DNA from: Enhydrobacter aerosaccus | Lineage (GTDB): Bacteria; Pseudomonadota; Alphaproteobacteria; Reyranellales; Reyranellaceae | DNA: 64,000 nt | Direction: 5' to 3' | Assembly: GCF_900167455.1 (NCBI RefSeq) | Contig: NZ_FUWJ01000006.1 | Coordinates: 186,001 to 250,000 of the forward strand | In this document: positions 44,690 to 52,507 of the stretch, in pieces | How positions within the stretch are numbered: position 1 is the stretch's first letter | Layout: each line of letters begins with the position of its first letter | Program-made: the position numbers and the translations under genes | Notes under the pieces: model-generated | The model's database searches: none | What the model was told of the DNA's origin: nothing | What the model saw: the letters and a program-made list of their open reading frames with translations, nothing else

Positions 44690-45544
44690 GTGACGATGCA
44701 TCCATACGCAGGCGGCCGGATCGGTCTGGCGACCATCCACGCCAAGGAGCGCGCCATCGCGCCGCCGTTCCGGCGCCTGATGGGTGCTGATGTGGTCGTT
44801 GCGCCCAATGTCGACACGGATACGCTCGGCACCTTTTCCGGCGAGGTGCCGAGGCCGGATGCGTTGGTCGAGACGTCGCTGCTCAAGGCCGAACTCGTCT
44901 TCAACACCCTGGATGTCGATTGCGCTGTTGCGAGCGAGGGCAGTTACGGGCCCATCGACAGGCTTCCCTTCATTCCGTCCGGTGTCGAGATCATGGCCTT
45001 CGTCGATCGCCGGCGCGGCTTGCGCTTCGTCGAGACGCTGGGGACGCATCGGACCAACTGGCGCTTGCAGCGCTTCGGCCAGGGAGACCCGCGCGTTCCC
45101 GCGGTGCTGAAGTCGATGGGCTTCCCGCAGTTCGGCGTGTTCGTGATCTGTGGCAGCGATCCCACCCGCCCCATCAAGGGCCTCACCGAGGTCGACGAGG
45201 TGGTGGCCGCGATCGACCAGGAAGCGGCGCGCTCCGAGGACGGAGAGGCCATCCTGATCTCCGACATGCGCGCGCACCTGAACCCAACCCGGATGAAAGT
45301 GCTGCGCGCTCTTGCCTGGAAGCTGGCCAAGCGGCTTTCGTCGCTGTGCCCGCGCTGCGGGACGCCGGGTTTCGGCCATATGCATTCGCGCCGTGGCCTG
45401 CCCTGCGAGCACTGCGGAGAGCCCACGCACTGGATCGATTTCGAGATCGATAGCTGCCACGCCTGCGGCTTTTCCGAGAGTCGCCCGCGCGCCGACGGGC
45501 GGCGTGCGGCGCCGCGATCCGCCTGTCGATCCTGCCGTCCCTGA
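44690..45544 (+). CDS. DUF6671-like protein with C-terminal zinc knuckles
   Basis: 284 residues from GTG 44690; ATG 44696 is an equally good start. The main domain has HAKERAIAPPF, PNVDTDTLGTFSGEV, ASEGSYGPID and a GTHRTNW segment, which I associate with DUF6671, a family of unknown function. The C-terminal 65 residues hold three Cys pairs (C220/C223, C239/C242 and C256/C259), enough for a zinc ribbon plus an extra knuckle. It lies 25 bases after the amidohydrolase gene and is convergent with the SDR gene, four bases apart. Role unknown; the acidic pockets and zinc ribbon could suit an enzyme or nucleic-acid contact. Confidence 0.78.
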   Translation: MTMHPYAGGRIGLATIHAKERAIAPPFRRLMGADVVVAPNVDTDTLGTFSGEVPRPDALVETSLLKAELVFNTLDVDCAVASEGSYGPIDRLPFIPSGVEIMAFVDRRRGLRFVETLGTHRTNWRLQRFGQGDPRVPAVLKSMGFPQFGVFVICGSDPTRPIKGLTEVDEVVAAIDQEAARSEDGEAILISDMRAHLNPTRMKVLRALAWKLAKRLSSLCPRCGTPGFGHMHSRRGLPCEHCGEPTHWIDFEIDSCHACGFSESRPRADGRRAAPRSACRSCRP

Positions 45545-45548
45545 GGAC

Positions 45549-46298
45549 TCAGTAGGTCGCGCGGCCCCCCGAGATGTCGAACGTGGCGCCGGTCGAGAAG
45601 CTGCAGGCTGGCGAAGCGAGCCAAAGGACGAGGGCGGCCACTTCATCCGGCCTGACGAACCGCCCCATGGGCACGTTGGCGATCAACCGGGCGCGATAGG
45701 CTTCCGTGAGCGCGCCGAAGATGGCCGTCTCGGATGCCGAGGGCGCGATCGCGTTGACGAGAACGCCGTGTTTTCCCAGTTCCTTGCCCATCGACTTGGT
45801 GAGGCCGATGACCGCGGCCTTCGAGGCGACATATCCGGCAACGCCGGGATTGCCGTCCTTGCCGGCTATCGAGGCGATGTTGACGACGCGGCCATAGCCC
45901 GAGGCCACCATGTCGGGCACGGCTGCCTGGCAGCAGTGGAATGTTCCGTTGAGGTTGATATCGAGTACCCGTTTCCAGGCCTCTTCGGGATAGTCAGCGA
46001 AGGGCGCGGTGGGTCCGAGGATACCGGCACTGTTGACCAGGATCGAAGGCGTTCCGAGGGCCTGTTTCGTTTCCGCCCACGCCGCGCGCACGCTCGCTGG
46101 AGCAGTCACGTCGACTTCCAGGGCCAGGTTTTGATCGCCCATCTTGGCCGCGGCGTCTCGGACGCCGTCGCGGTTGCGGTCCCACAGCGCGACGCGCGCG
46201 CCGGCGTCGGCGAAACAGCGGGCGATTGCCAAGCCGAGACCGCTCGCCGCGCCCGTGACGACGGCGATCTGCCCCGTGATGGAGATACCTTGCGTCAT
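45549..46298 (-). CDS. Short-chain dehydrogenase/reductase (SDR)
   Basis: 249 residues, classical SDR. The cofactor motif VTGAASGLGLA is at 14-24, VDVT follows, then NSAGILG, catalytic Ser in NIASIAG, and YVASK with Tyr and Lys. NAIAPSASET follows. The acidic residue after strand 2 (ALWDRN) favours NAD(H) over NADP(H). It ends a three-gene minus-strand run of TctC receptor, VOC protein and SDR with very short spacings. It probably oxidises or reduces a hydroxy-acid intermediate of the substrate taken up by that system. Confidence 0.92.
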   Translation of the reverse strand: MTQGISITGQIAVVTGAASGLGLAIARCFADAGARVALWDRNRDGVRDAAAKMGDQNLALEVDVTAPASVRAAWAETKQALGTPSILVNSAGILGPTAPFADYPEEAWKRVLDINLNGTFHCCQAAVPDMVASGYGRVVNIASIAGKDGNPGVAGYVASKAAVIGLTKSMGKELGKHGVLVNAIAPSASETAIFGALTEAYRARLIANVPMGRFVRPDEVAALVLWLASPACSFSTGATFDISGGRATY

Positions 46299-46299
46299 G

Positions 46300-46821
46300 T
46301 CACAGCCTCCGGATCGGATTGCTGCCGTCCCAGGTCGCAGCTTCGCGGGCGATCTTGTCGAAGAACTTGCCCTTGTTGCCAGCGATCTCGGACAGTTCGA
46401 TCACCGTGCCGGGATGGCCATCGCTTTCGAAGTAGAGGAAGCGGCCACGCGCCCCGATTTGGCCGCGATGGCCGATCCTGTAGCCGGCTGCGAGGCATTG
46501 CGCCAGCGCAGTATCGAAATCGGTCGTCCAGTAGGCGATGTGCTGAAGGCCCTCGTGGCCGGCCTCGAGGAAGTCCCGATACATCGATGGAGCGTCGTTG
46601 CGCTGCTGGATCAACTCGATCTGCAAAGGACCGGAATTGGCAAGCGCGATCGAGATATCTGGCTGTGACGGCTGTCCCATGTACTCGAAGGCTTCGATCG
46701 GCGGTTGGGCGATATAGTACCAGGGCCCGACGCCCATTACCTCCGCCCAGTACTTCATCGCCTTCTCGATGTCGCGCACGACATAGCCGTTCTGGCGCAC
46801 CGGCCCCAGCAGACGGCTCAT
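46300..46821 (-). CDS. VOC-superfamily (glyoxalase/dioxygenase-fold) protein
   Basis: 173 residues. Paired beta-alpha-beta-beta-beta modules open QNGYVVRDIEKAMKYWAEVM and continue GPLQIELIQQRND. A candidate metal His is in GHEGLQHIAYW, and a Glu in GTVIELSE. It is similar to methylmalonyl-CoA epimerase or ring-cleavage type VOC proteins annotated as glyoxalase. Start ATG 46821 overlaps the TctC stop as ATGA, and the stop lies one base before the SDR start, so the three genes are translated together. The exact reaction is not predictable. Confidence 0.88.
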   Translation of the reverse strand: MSRLLGPVRQNGYVVRDIEKAMKYWAEVMGVGPWYYIAQPPIEAFEYMGQPSQPDISIALANSGPLQIELIQQRNDAPSMYRDFLEAGHEGLQHIAYWTTDFDTALAQCLAAGYRIGHRGQIGARGRFLYFESDGHPGTVIELSEIAGNKGKFFDKIAREAATWDGSNPIRRL

Positions 46822-47798
46822 TGCCGGATCCCCGCGTCGCGGGCGAGCTTGGTCAAGCTCGCGATGTCCTGCTCCGTTTGTGCCTTGAGGTCCGAGGAGC
46901 TGATGGTCGAGGGCGTCATGCCGAATTCCGCCCACCGCTCCTTGATGTCGGGCAGGGCGAGCACCTTCATGAGCTCGGCATGCAGACGGTCGACGATCGG
47001 CTTGGGGGTGTTGGCCGGGGCGAGCAGGGCGTAGCGCCACACGAAGTCGAAGTTCACACCCTGCTCGACATAGCCGGGCACGTCCGGAAAGTTGATCGAT
47101 CGGCGCGCACACGCGGCCACGACCTTGACCTTGCCCGACTTCGCCATCGGCACCACGGACTGGACGTCGGCGAAGCCCAGCTTGATGTTGCCGGCCACGA
47201 TGTCGTTCAGGACTGGCGCTGCACCCTTGTAGGGAACATGGGTCCATTCGATGCCGGTGGCGGCCCGCACCATCTCGGCGCACATATGGCCCGTCGAGCC
47301 GAGGCCCCAGGTTCCGTAGTTCAGTTCGCCGGGCTTTGCCTTCGCGAGCGCGATGACATCGCGCAGGTTCTTGGCCGGAAAGTCCGGGTGGGCGACCATG
47401 GCGATCGAGGCGGAGCCGACATCGCCGATGTACTCGAAGCTCTTCACCGAATCGTAGGGCAGGTCGGGCAGGACGGCGGGATTCACGACCACGGTGCTGG
47501 CCGAGCCGAGGACGAGGGTATAGCCGTCCGGTTGGGCTCGGGCGCCGGCCTCCATGGCGATCACGCCCGAGGCCCCGGGTTTGTTGTCGACGACGACGAC
47601 CTGGCCGAGGGCCGCACCCAGCTTGTCCGCGAGCGAACGCGCCACCAGGTCCGTCCCACCTCCGGCGGCAAAGGGAACGATCAGCCGCAGCGGCTTGCTG
47701 GGCCAGCCTGGTGTGGCCGGCACATCGCTGCCCTGGGCGATGACGGGCACGGCGACGGCACCTAGCGCCAGTGCCAGCAAGAAATGTCTGCGATCCAT
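46818..47798 (-). CDS. Tripartite tricarboxylate-type (TctC/Bug) periplasmic binding protein
   Basis: 326 residues from ATG 47798. The signal peptide is Tat-like, with MDRRHFLLALALGAVAVPVIA. Bug-family segments are KPLRLIVPFAAGGGTDLVAR, VVVVDNKPGASG, LNYGTWGLGSTGHM and PYKGAAPVLNDIVAG. It binds a small carboxylate in the periplasm. No TctA/TctB permease genes lie nearby, which is common for Bug proteins. It starts the TctC-VOC-SDR operon, 29 bases downstream of the LacI gene on the same strand, so it may be read with the regulator. Confidence 0.92.
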   Translation of the reverse strand: MDRRHFLLALALGAVAVPVIAQGSDVPATPGWPSKPLRLIVPFAAGGGTDLVARSLADKLGAALGQVVVVDNKPGASGVIAMEAGARAQPDGYTLVLGSASTVVVNPAVLPDLPYDSVKSFEYIGDVGSASIAMVAHPDFPAKNLRDVIALAKAKPGELNYGTWGLGSTGHMCAEMVRAATGIEWTHVPYKGAAPVLNDIVAGNIKLGFADVQSVVPMAKSGKVKVVAACARRSINFPDVPGYVEQGVNFDFVWRYALLAPANTPKPIVDRLHAELMKVLALPDIKERWAEFGMTPSTISSSDLKAQTEQDIASLTKLARDAGIRQ

Positions 47799-47827
47799 GG
47801 TCTGGTTCCCTTCCCTCGGTTCAGTTT

Positions 47828-48877
47828 TTAGATTTTCGGAGGCGACGCGCAGGACTCCCGCAGTACCAGATCGACCGGCAACAGCGCGCGCGCAGGGGCG
47901 GCCGTTCCATCGCCCTTCAGGCGTTGCAGCAGCATCTCCGCGGCGGCACGGCCAACCTCTTCGAGGCTCCAGCGCAGCGCGGTGATCGCCGGCGTATGGA
48001 CCGCCGCGATATCGGTATCGCCGACCGATACGATCGACAGATCGTCTGGAACCGAAAGCTTCAGCGTGCGGGCCGCGCGCAGGACGCCGGCCAGGATACG
48101 GGTGCCGAGTGCGATGACGGCAGTGGGGCGGGAGGATGCTTCCAGAACCGCGAGCGCGGCACTGTAGGCGAAATCCATGGACGACTCCTGCGGGCAGACG
48201 ATCGCGCCGGTCGGGCTTGCCTCGGCGTCCGCGAAGGCCTGGCGGAAGCCCGCGATGCGCTCGCGTCCCGGTCGCATGCGCGCTCCCGGCGTCAGCAGGG
48301 CAATCCGACGATGACCGAGTCCGAGGAGATACCGGGTGGCAGCCATGGCCCCGCCGCGGTGGTCCACGAGAACGCTCGGGAAAAGACCATCGCCGCCGGC
48401 TGGAGGGTCGCGGTCGAGAATAATGACCGGCGTTCCGGAGTCGGCCAGCGTGCGCCAGGTCTTCGCGTTCGCATCGCTGCCGGGCGCGACGAGAAAGCCG
48501 TCGAGGCGCCGGCCGCGGAATTCGGCCACCGCGTCCTGCTCCCGTTTCGGATCGTTGCCGGTGCTGGCGACGACGAGAAGGCATCCCGCCTCGCGCAGCC
48601 TTCCCTCAGCCGCCTGGACGATCTCGGCATAGAGCGGGTTGGCGATGTCGGAGACGAGGCAGCCGACCATGCCGCTCGAGCGAGTCCGCAAGCTACGCGC
48701 AAGGAAGTCTGGCTGGTAGCCGAGCCGCTTCGCCGCCTGCGCCACGTCTTGGGCAACGCGCGCGCTGACATTGCGCCCGCCATTGAGGGCACGCGAGGCC
48801 GAGCCGAGGGAAACACCGGCCGCTTCGGCGACATCACGAATGGTGGCCCGAACCAATTTGGAAACGTTTCCCTTCAA
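47828..48877 (-). CDS. LacI-family transcriptional regulator
   Basis: 349 residues if TTG 48877 is the start. The helix-turn-helix ATIRDVAEAAGVSLGSASRA and hinge LARSLRTRSSGMVG are classic LacI/GalR, followed by a periplasmic-binding-type effector domain. A TTG at 48859 would give the more usual three-residue lead before ATIRDV. Neither has a good SD. One of the two GGAAACGTTTCC operators lies at 48860-48871, so it is either in the first codons or just upstream of the start. This suggests autoregulation. The AT-rich promoter region is shared with the divergent CMD gene. The effector is unknown. Confidence 0.93.
   Translation of the reverse strand: MKGNVSKLVRATIRDVAEAAGVSLGSASRALNGGRNVSARVAQDVAQAAKRLGYQPDFLARSLRTRSSGMVGCLVSDIANPLYAEIVQAAEGRLREAGCLLVVASTGNDPKREQDAVAEFRGRRLDGFLVAPGSDANAKTWRTLADSGTPVIILDRDPPAGGDGLFPSVLVDHRGGAMAATRYLLGLGHRRIALLTPGARMRPGRERIAGFRQAFADAEASPTGAIVCPQESSMDFAYSAALAVLEASSRPTAVIALGTRILAGVLRAARTLKLSVPDDLSIVSVGDTDIAAVHTPAITALRWSLEEVGRAAAEMLLQRLKGDGTAAPARALLPVDLVLRESCASPPKI
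48860..48871. promoter_or_regulatory. LacI-type operator 1
   Basis: Perfect palindrome GGAAACGTTTCC at the 5' end of the LacI gene. It is identical to the core of a second site 68 bases away and has the central CG typical of LacI/GalR operators. Confidence 0.8.
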
Positions 48878-48927
48878 CTATTTTGAATAATAATTGATGC
48901 TGAAGGACCTTCAGGCAAGAGAAAATT

Positions 48928-48939
48928 GGAAACGTTTCC
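48928..48939. promoter_or_regulatory. LacI-type operator 2
   Basis: A second GGAAACGTTTCC with AT-rich near-symmetric flanks (AAAATT before, ATTTT after), about 40-50 bases before the divergent CMD gene start. Spacing to site 1 would allow looping or control of both directions. Confidence 0.82.
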
Positions 48940-48978
48940 ATTTTCTCCTATGAGATGGCGATGAAGGAGCACCAAACC

Positions 48979-49536
48979 ATGTCGCGCCTGTCGCCGAGAC
49001 CCCGCCCTTATGAGCCCGATCTTGAGAAGATGATGGACGGCATGCGCTTCGAGGGGCCGTCGCCGCGGAACCTGATGCAGGCGCTGGCCCATGCACCGAA
49101 GTTCTTGATGCGCTTCCAGGCGCTGGGCGGAACGATCCTGTTCAGTGGCAAGCTGCCGGCGCGCGAGAGGGAAATCGCGATCATGCGCACGGGCGCGCGA
49201 ACGCGGTCGGAATACGAGTGGGGCATGCATGTCGCGCTCTATCAAGGCAGCTGTGGCCTCAGCGACGCCGAGATTTGCGCGACGCTGCACGGCGCCGGCG
49301 ACGATCCCGTGTGGAGCGCGCGGGAGCGGCTCATCATCAGGACGGTCGACGAACTGCACGACACATCCACGGTGTCGGATGCGCTCTGGCGCGAGCTGGC
49401 TTCGGAATGGTCGGAGGAGCAGCTTGTCGAGCTGATTCTCGCCATCGGTTACTATCACATGGCGGCGTTCTTCCTGAACGCGGTCGGTGTGCCGCTGGAG
49501 GATGGCGCGGCACGATTTGCCGGGGCGCCGACCTGA
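48979..49536 (+). CDS. CMD-family protein, catabolic locus
   Basis: 185 residues from ATG 48979 (AAGGAG upstream; in-frame ATGs at 48955 and 48961 are alternatives). It is carboxymuconolactone-decarboxylase-like: REIAIMRTGARTRSEYEWGMH holds the family Glu, the Tyr-Glu-Trp segment and His. It has no Cys pair, so AhpD-type redox chemistry is excluded. It is divergent from lacI and preceded by operator 2, then followed 72 bases later by the TauD-like gene. It is a distant paralogue of 8134-8682. It may act on a lactone or keto acid intermediate, inferred only from context. Confidence 0.85.
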   Translation: MSRLSPRPRPYEPDLEKMMDGMRFEGPSPRNLMQALAHAPKFLMRFQALGGTILFSGKLPAREREIAIMRTGARTRSEYEWGMHVALYQGSCGLSDAEICATLHGAGDDPVWSARERLIIRTVDELHDTSTVSDALWRELASEWSEEQLVELILAIGYYHMAAFFLNAVGVPLEDGAARFAGAPT

Positions 49537-49608
49537 CACGATCCGGCACTGTTTTTGTATGGTGTCGGCATCTGTAAGGGCAGCGGAGTCGAGGAGGGGA
49601 TCGCGGCG

Positions 49609-50610
49609 ATGAGCGGAAGGCTTGAGATCGATGGCCCGTTGCCCGGGGCCCGCTTCGGCGCGACGGTTCGGCTGGACAGGCCTTTGGGGGAAGCGACGCC
49701 GGAAGGGTTGCCGCAGGCCCTGGCCGATGCCGGCGGGCTGCTGCTGATCCCCGGCCGGACCGAGATCGGCCCGGCGCCGGCGCTGCTGGTCGAGCTCAGT
49801 CGTCTGTTCGGCCCGGAGGTCGAGGACTATCGGAATCTGCTGATCGGCCGGCACATGGTCCACGAGACCCAGCCGGAGATCCTGCTGGTGACGAACACCG
49901 TGCCCGGCGCTCGCCCTCCACCGGCGCTTCCCGATCCGCCTCTGACGGCCGATGGCAAGTTCCCGGTGCAGTATCCGCATCGCCGTGGCTGGCATACGGA
50001 CCAGAGCTACCGCCGACCGCCGCCGGACATCTCGCTGTTCTACGCCGCCGTTCCCGTCGACCGGACCCGAGGCCAGACGCTCTTCGCCAGTGGCATCCTG
50101 GCTTACGAGGCCCTGCCGCCGGCGCTGAAGGCGCGGGTGGACGGGCTGCAAGGGCTCCATGCCCAGCCGGGATCCGGCCGCGGCCGGAAGGAAGCGCTGG
50201 CCGGCACACCCCCGCGCGCCTTCGCGCCGCATGAGCGGTCCCAGCCTCAGCCGGTCGTCCGGACGCATCCTGTGACAGGGGAGCGCGCCCTCTACCTGTG
50301 CGAATACAGCCAGATGGATTGGTTCGAGGGACCGTTCGTTGGCATGCAGCCCGGCCCCCACGGCGACGGCGCCGCGCTGCTGGACGAGCTGATGGCGCAT
50401 TACACCCGTCCCGAGTTCGTCTACGTCCACGAATGGACCGAGGGCGACCTGCTGATCTGGGACAATCGTTGCCTGATCCATACCGCGACCTGGTACGACC
50501 CGGAAAAGGATCGCCGGGTCATGTGGCGGACGACCGTCGGCGGTAACCCCGGACCGCTCTATGCGGGCGAGCGCAAGAGCTGGATCCCCCTCGACCAAGC
50601 GGCGGTCTGA
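49609..50610 (+). CDS. TauD/TfdA-family 2-oxoglutarate Fe(II) dioxygenase
   Basis: 333 residues from ATG 49609 (SD GAGGAGGGG). The iron site is H129-x-D131 in RGWHTDQSY, with the distal His in NRCLIHTATWYD, and the 2-oxoglutarate Arg is expected in RRVMWRTTVGG. The N-terminal GPLPGARFGATVRL is typical of the family. These enzymes hydroxylate taurine, 2,4-D, sulfonates or similar compounds, often releasing an aldehyde. Next to LacI operators, a TctC receptor, SDR and VOC proteins, it likely opens degradation of a small imported acid. It is convergent with the second peptide-transporter block. Confidence 0.92.
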   Translation: MSGRLEIDGPLPGARFGATVRLDRPLGEATPEGLPQALADAGGLLLIPGRTEIGPAPALLVELSRLFGPEVEDYRNLLIGRHMVHETQPEILLVTNTVPGARPPPALPDPPLTADGKFPVQYPHRRGWHTDQSYRRPPPDISLFYAAVPVDRTRGQTLFASGILAYEALPPALKARVDGLQGLHAQPGSGRGRKEALAGTPPRAFAPHERSQPQPVVRTHPVTGERALYLCEYSQMDWFEGPFVGMQPGPHGDGAALLDELMAHYTRPEFVYVHEWTEGDLLIWDNRCLIHTATWYDPEKDRRVMWRTTVGGNPGPLYAGERKSWIPLDQAAV

Positions 50611-50619
50611 ACAGAGCGG

Positions 50620-51528
50620 TCAGAGCCGCCGCTCGCTGCGAGGATCCAGCGCTTCCTGAAGTCCGTCGCCCAGAAAGTTGAAGGCGATCACGGTGAGCAG
50701 GATCATCAGCCCGGGCCACAGGGCCAGCGTGGGGGCATCCTGCAGCAGTTCCTGCGCGCCTGTGAGCATGTTGCCCCAGCTCGCCGCCGGGGGCTGCGTG
50801 CCGAGGCCGAGAAAGGACAGGGTCGATTCCAGCAGGATCAGGGCGCCAACCGACATGGTGGTGGCGACCACCAGCGAGCCAGCGGCATTGGGAAGGATAT
50901 GCCGGAACATGATCCGCAGCGGCGACGCCCCGAGCGCCTGTGCGGCGCGGGCGAAATCGCGCGCCTTCAGGGAGAGCGTCTCGGCACGAACGAGGCGGGC
51001 AACGGTGGTCCATCCGGTGAGGCCGACGATGACGACGATGCGATAGAGCGAGAAGGTCTCCGACTGGGCAATATCCGCCGGGATGCCGAGCTTTCGCGGA
51101 TCGATCGCGGCGAGGACGATCAACAGCGGCAGCAGCGGCAGGGCTATGACGCCGTCGGTGATGCGCATCAGCAGGCCGTCGAGCCGTCCGCCGAGATAGC
51201 CGGCGACGACTCCGATGATCGACCCGAGCACCGCTGACAGGAGTGCGCCGGCGAAGCCGACGAAGAGCGAGACCCGTCCGCCGTCGAGCAGGCGCTGGAA
51301 CAGATCGCGCCCGAGCTCGTCCGTGCCCAGCCAATGCTCGGCGGAAGGCGGTTCAAGGCGCCGGAACAGGTCAGTCATGGTCGGATCGATCCCTCGCCAC
51401 TCGGCGATCAGGGGGGCCGCCAATGTGAGCAGCAGAAGAACAGCCAGGAACCCCAGGGAAAGTTCGGCCAGGCGATGGCGCAGCAGGCGCCGCCAGACAA
51501 GATGGCGTGGGGTGGTCGCCTGGGTCAT
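50620..51528 (-). CDS. Peptide-type ABC permease (DppC-like), second system
   Basis: 302 residues, six transmembrane helices. The OppC periplasmic segment LGTDELGRDLFQRLLDGGR is followed by the EAA loop ARDFARAAQALGASPLRIMFRH and LILLESTLSFLGLGTQPPAASW. It overlaps the DppB-like gene by four bases (ATGA). It ends the three-gene minus-strand operon of binding protein, DppB and DppC; no ATPase gene follows in the operon. Confidence 0.93.
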   Translation of the reverse strand: MTQATTPRHLVWRRLLRHRLAELSLGFLAVLLLLTLAAPLIAEWRGIDPTMTDLFRRLEPPSAEHWLGTDELGRDLFQRLLDGGRVSLFVGFAGALLSAVLGSIIGVVAGYLGGRLDGLLMRITDGVIALPLLPLLIVLAAIDPRKLGIPADIAQSETFSLYRIVVIVGLTGWTTVARLVRAETLSLKARDFARAAQALGASPLRIMFRHILPNAAGSLVVATTMSVGALILLESTLSFLGLGTQPPAASWGNMLTGAQELLQDAPTLALWPGLMILLTVIAFNFLGDGLQEALDPRSERRL

Positions 51529-52502
51529 CCGCGATCCGAGATCGAGATGCGAGGATCGAGCGCCACCAGCGCGAGATCGGCCAACAGGTTGCCGGCGATG
51601 GTGGCGAAAGTCGCGATCAACAGCCCCATCAGGGCGAGGTTGTAGTCGTTGTCGAGGATTGCCTGGTAGATCATCTTGCCCATGCCGGGCCAGGCGAACA
51701 TGGTTTCGGTGATCAGCGCTCCAGAGAACAGGCCACCGAACGAAAGCCCGAGCACCGTCAGCACGGAGGGAAGGGCATTGGCGAAGGCGTGATCCAGCAG
51801 TACCCGGCGTTCCGACGCCCCCTTGGCACGCGCCGTCCGCACATAGTCCTGGCGCAGGACCTCAATCATGGCGCCGCGCATGAAGCGTGTGTAGGTGCCG
51901 AGCTGCAGCAGGCTGAGCGTCAATATCGGCATCACCATGAAGCGTAGCGTCTGGGCCAGGCCTGCAGCCCAGCCCGTTCCGGCGCGCAAATCGGCCGCGC
52001 CCCCGGCCGGCAGCCAGCCCAGCTCGACGGAGAAGAGTGTGATCAGCAGGAGGGCGAGCCAGAAGGGCGGCGTGGAGATTCCGGCAAAGGACAACAGGTT
52101 GATGACGTAGTCGGTCCGGCTGCGGGGCCGCGAGGCTGCCCAGATGCCAAGCGGCAGGGCGATGCTCGTGGCCACCAGCAACGCAATGCCGGCCAATTCG
52201 AACGTGTTCAGCAGGCGCGGCCACAGCACCGCGAGCACGGGCTGGTTGAACGATCGCGAATAGCCGAAATTGCCGAGCAGGGCCTGATGCGCCCAGGCGA
52301 GATAGCGTTCGAGGAGCGGCTTATCGATGCCGTATACAGCCCGCAGTCGGGCCGCGTCGGCGCTGGTCATTTTCGGATCGCCGGAGATCATCAGATCGAT
52401 CGGATCGCCCGGCATCAGGCCGATCAGCAGATAGACCACCAGACTCATCACGGCCAGGGTGATGACGATCTCCAGCAACCGCGAGGCGAGATACCGGCTC
52501 AC
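51525..52502 (-). CDS. Peptide-type ABC permease (DppB-like), second system
   Basis: 325 residues from GTG 52502; an ATG at 52526 would add eight residues and overlap the binding-protein stop. The GTG has GGGAGG about ten bases upstream. The OppB N-terminal segment reads SRYLASRLLEIVITLAVMS, followed by LMPGDPIDLM and the EAA loop DYVRTARAKGASERRVLLDH. It has six transmembrane helices. It partners the DppC-like permease, with which it overlaps by four bases. Confidence 0.92.
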   Translation of the reverse strand: MSRYLASRLLEIVITLAVMSLVVYLLIGLMPGDPIDLMISGDPKMTSADAARLRAVYGIDKPLLERYLAWAHQALLGNFGYSRSFNQPVLAVLWPRLLNTFELAGIALLVATSIALPLGIWAASRPRSRTDYVINLLSFAGISTPPFWLALLLITLFSVELGWLPAGGAADLRAGTGWAAGLAQTLRFMVMPILTLSLLQLGTYTRFMRGAMIEVLRQDYVRTARAKGASERRVLLDHAFANALPSVLTVLGLSFGGLFSGALITETMFAWPGMGKMIYQAILDNDYNLALMGLLIATFATIAGNLLADLALVALDPRISISDRG

Positions 52503-52507
52503 CCCAG

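Noticed and set aside
45312..47765. An 817-codon open frame on the + strand
   Set aside because: It is antisense to the SDR, VOC and TctC genes, all with clear motifs. Long antisense open frames are common in GC-rich DNA, and its translation is Arg/Gly rich without domains.
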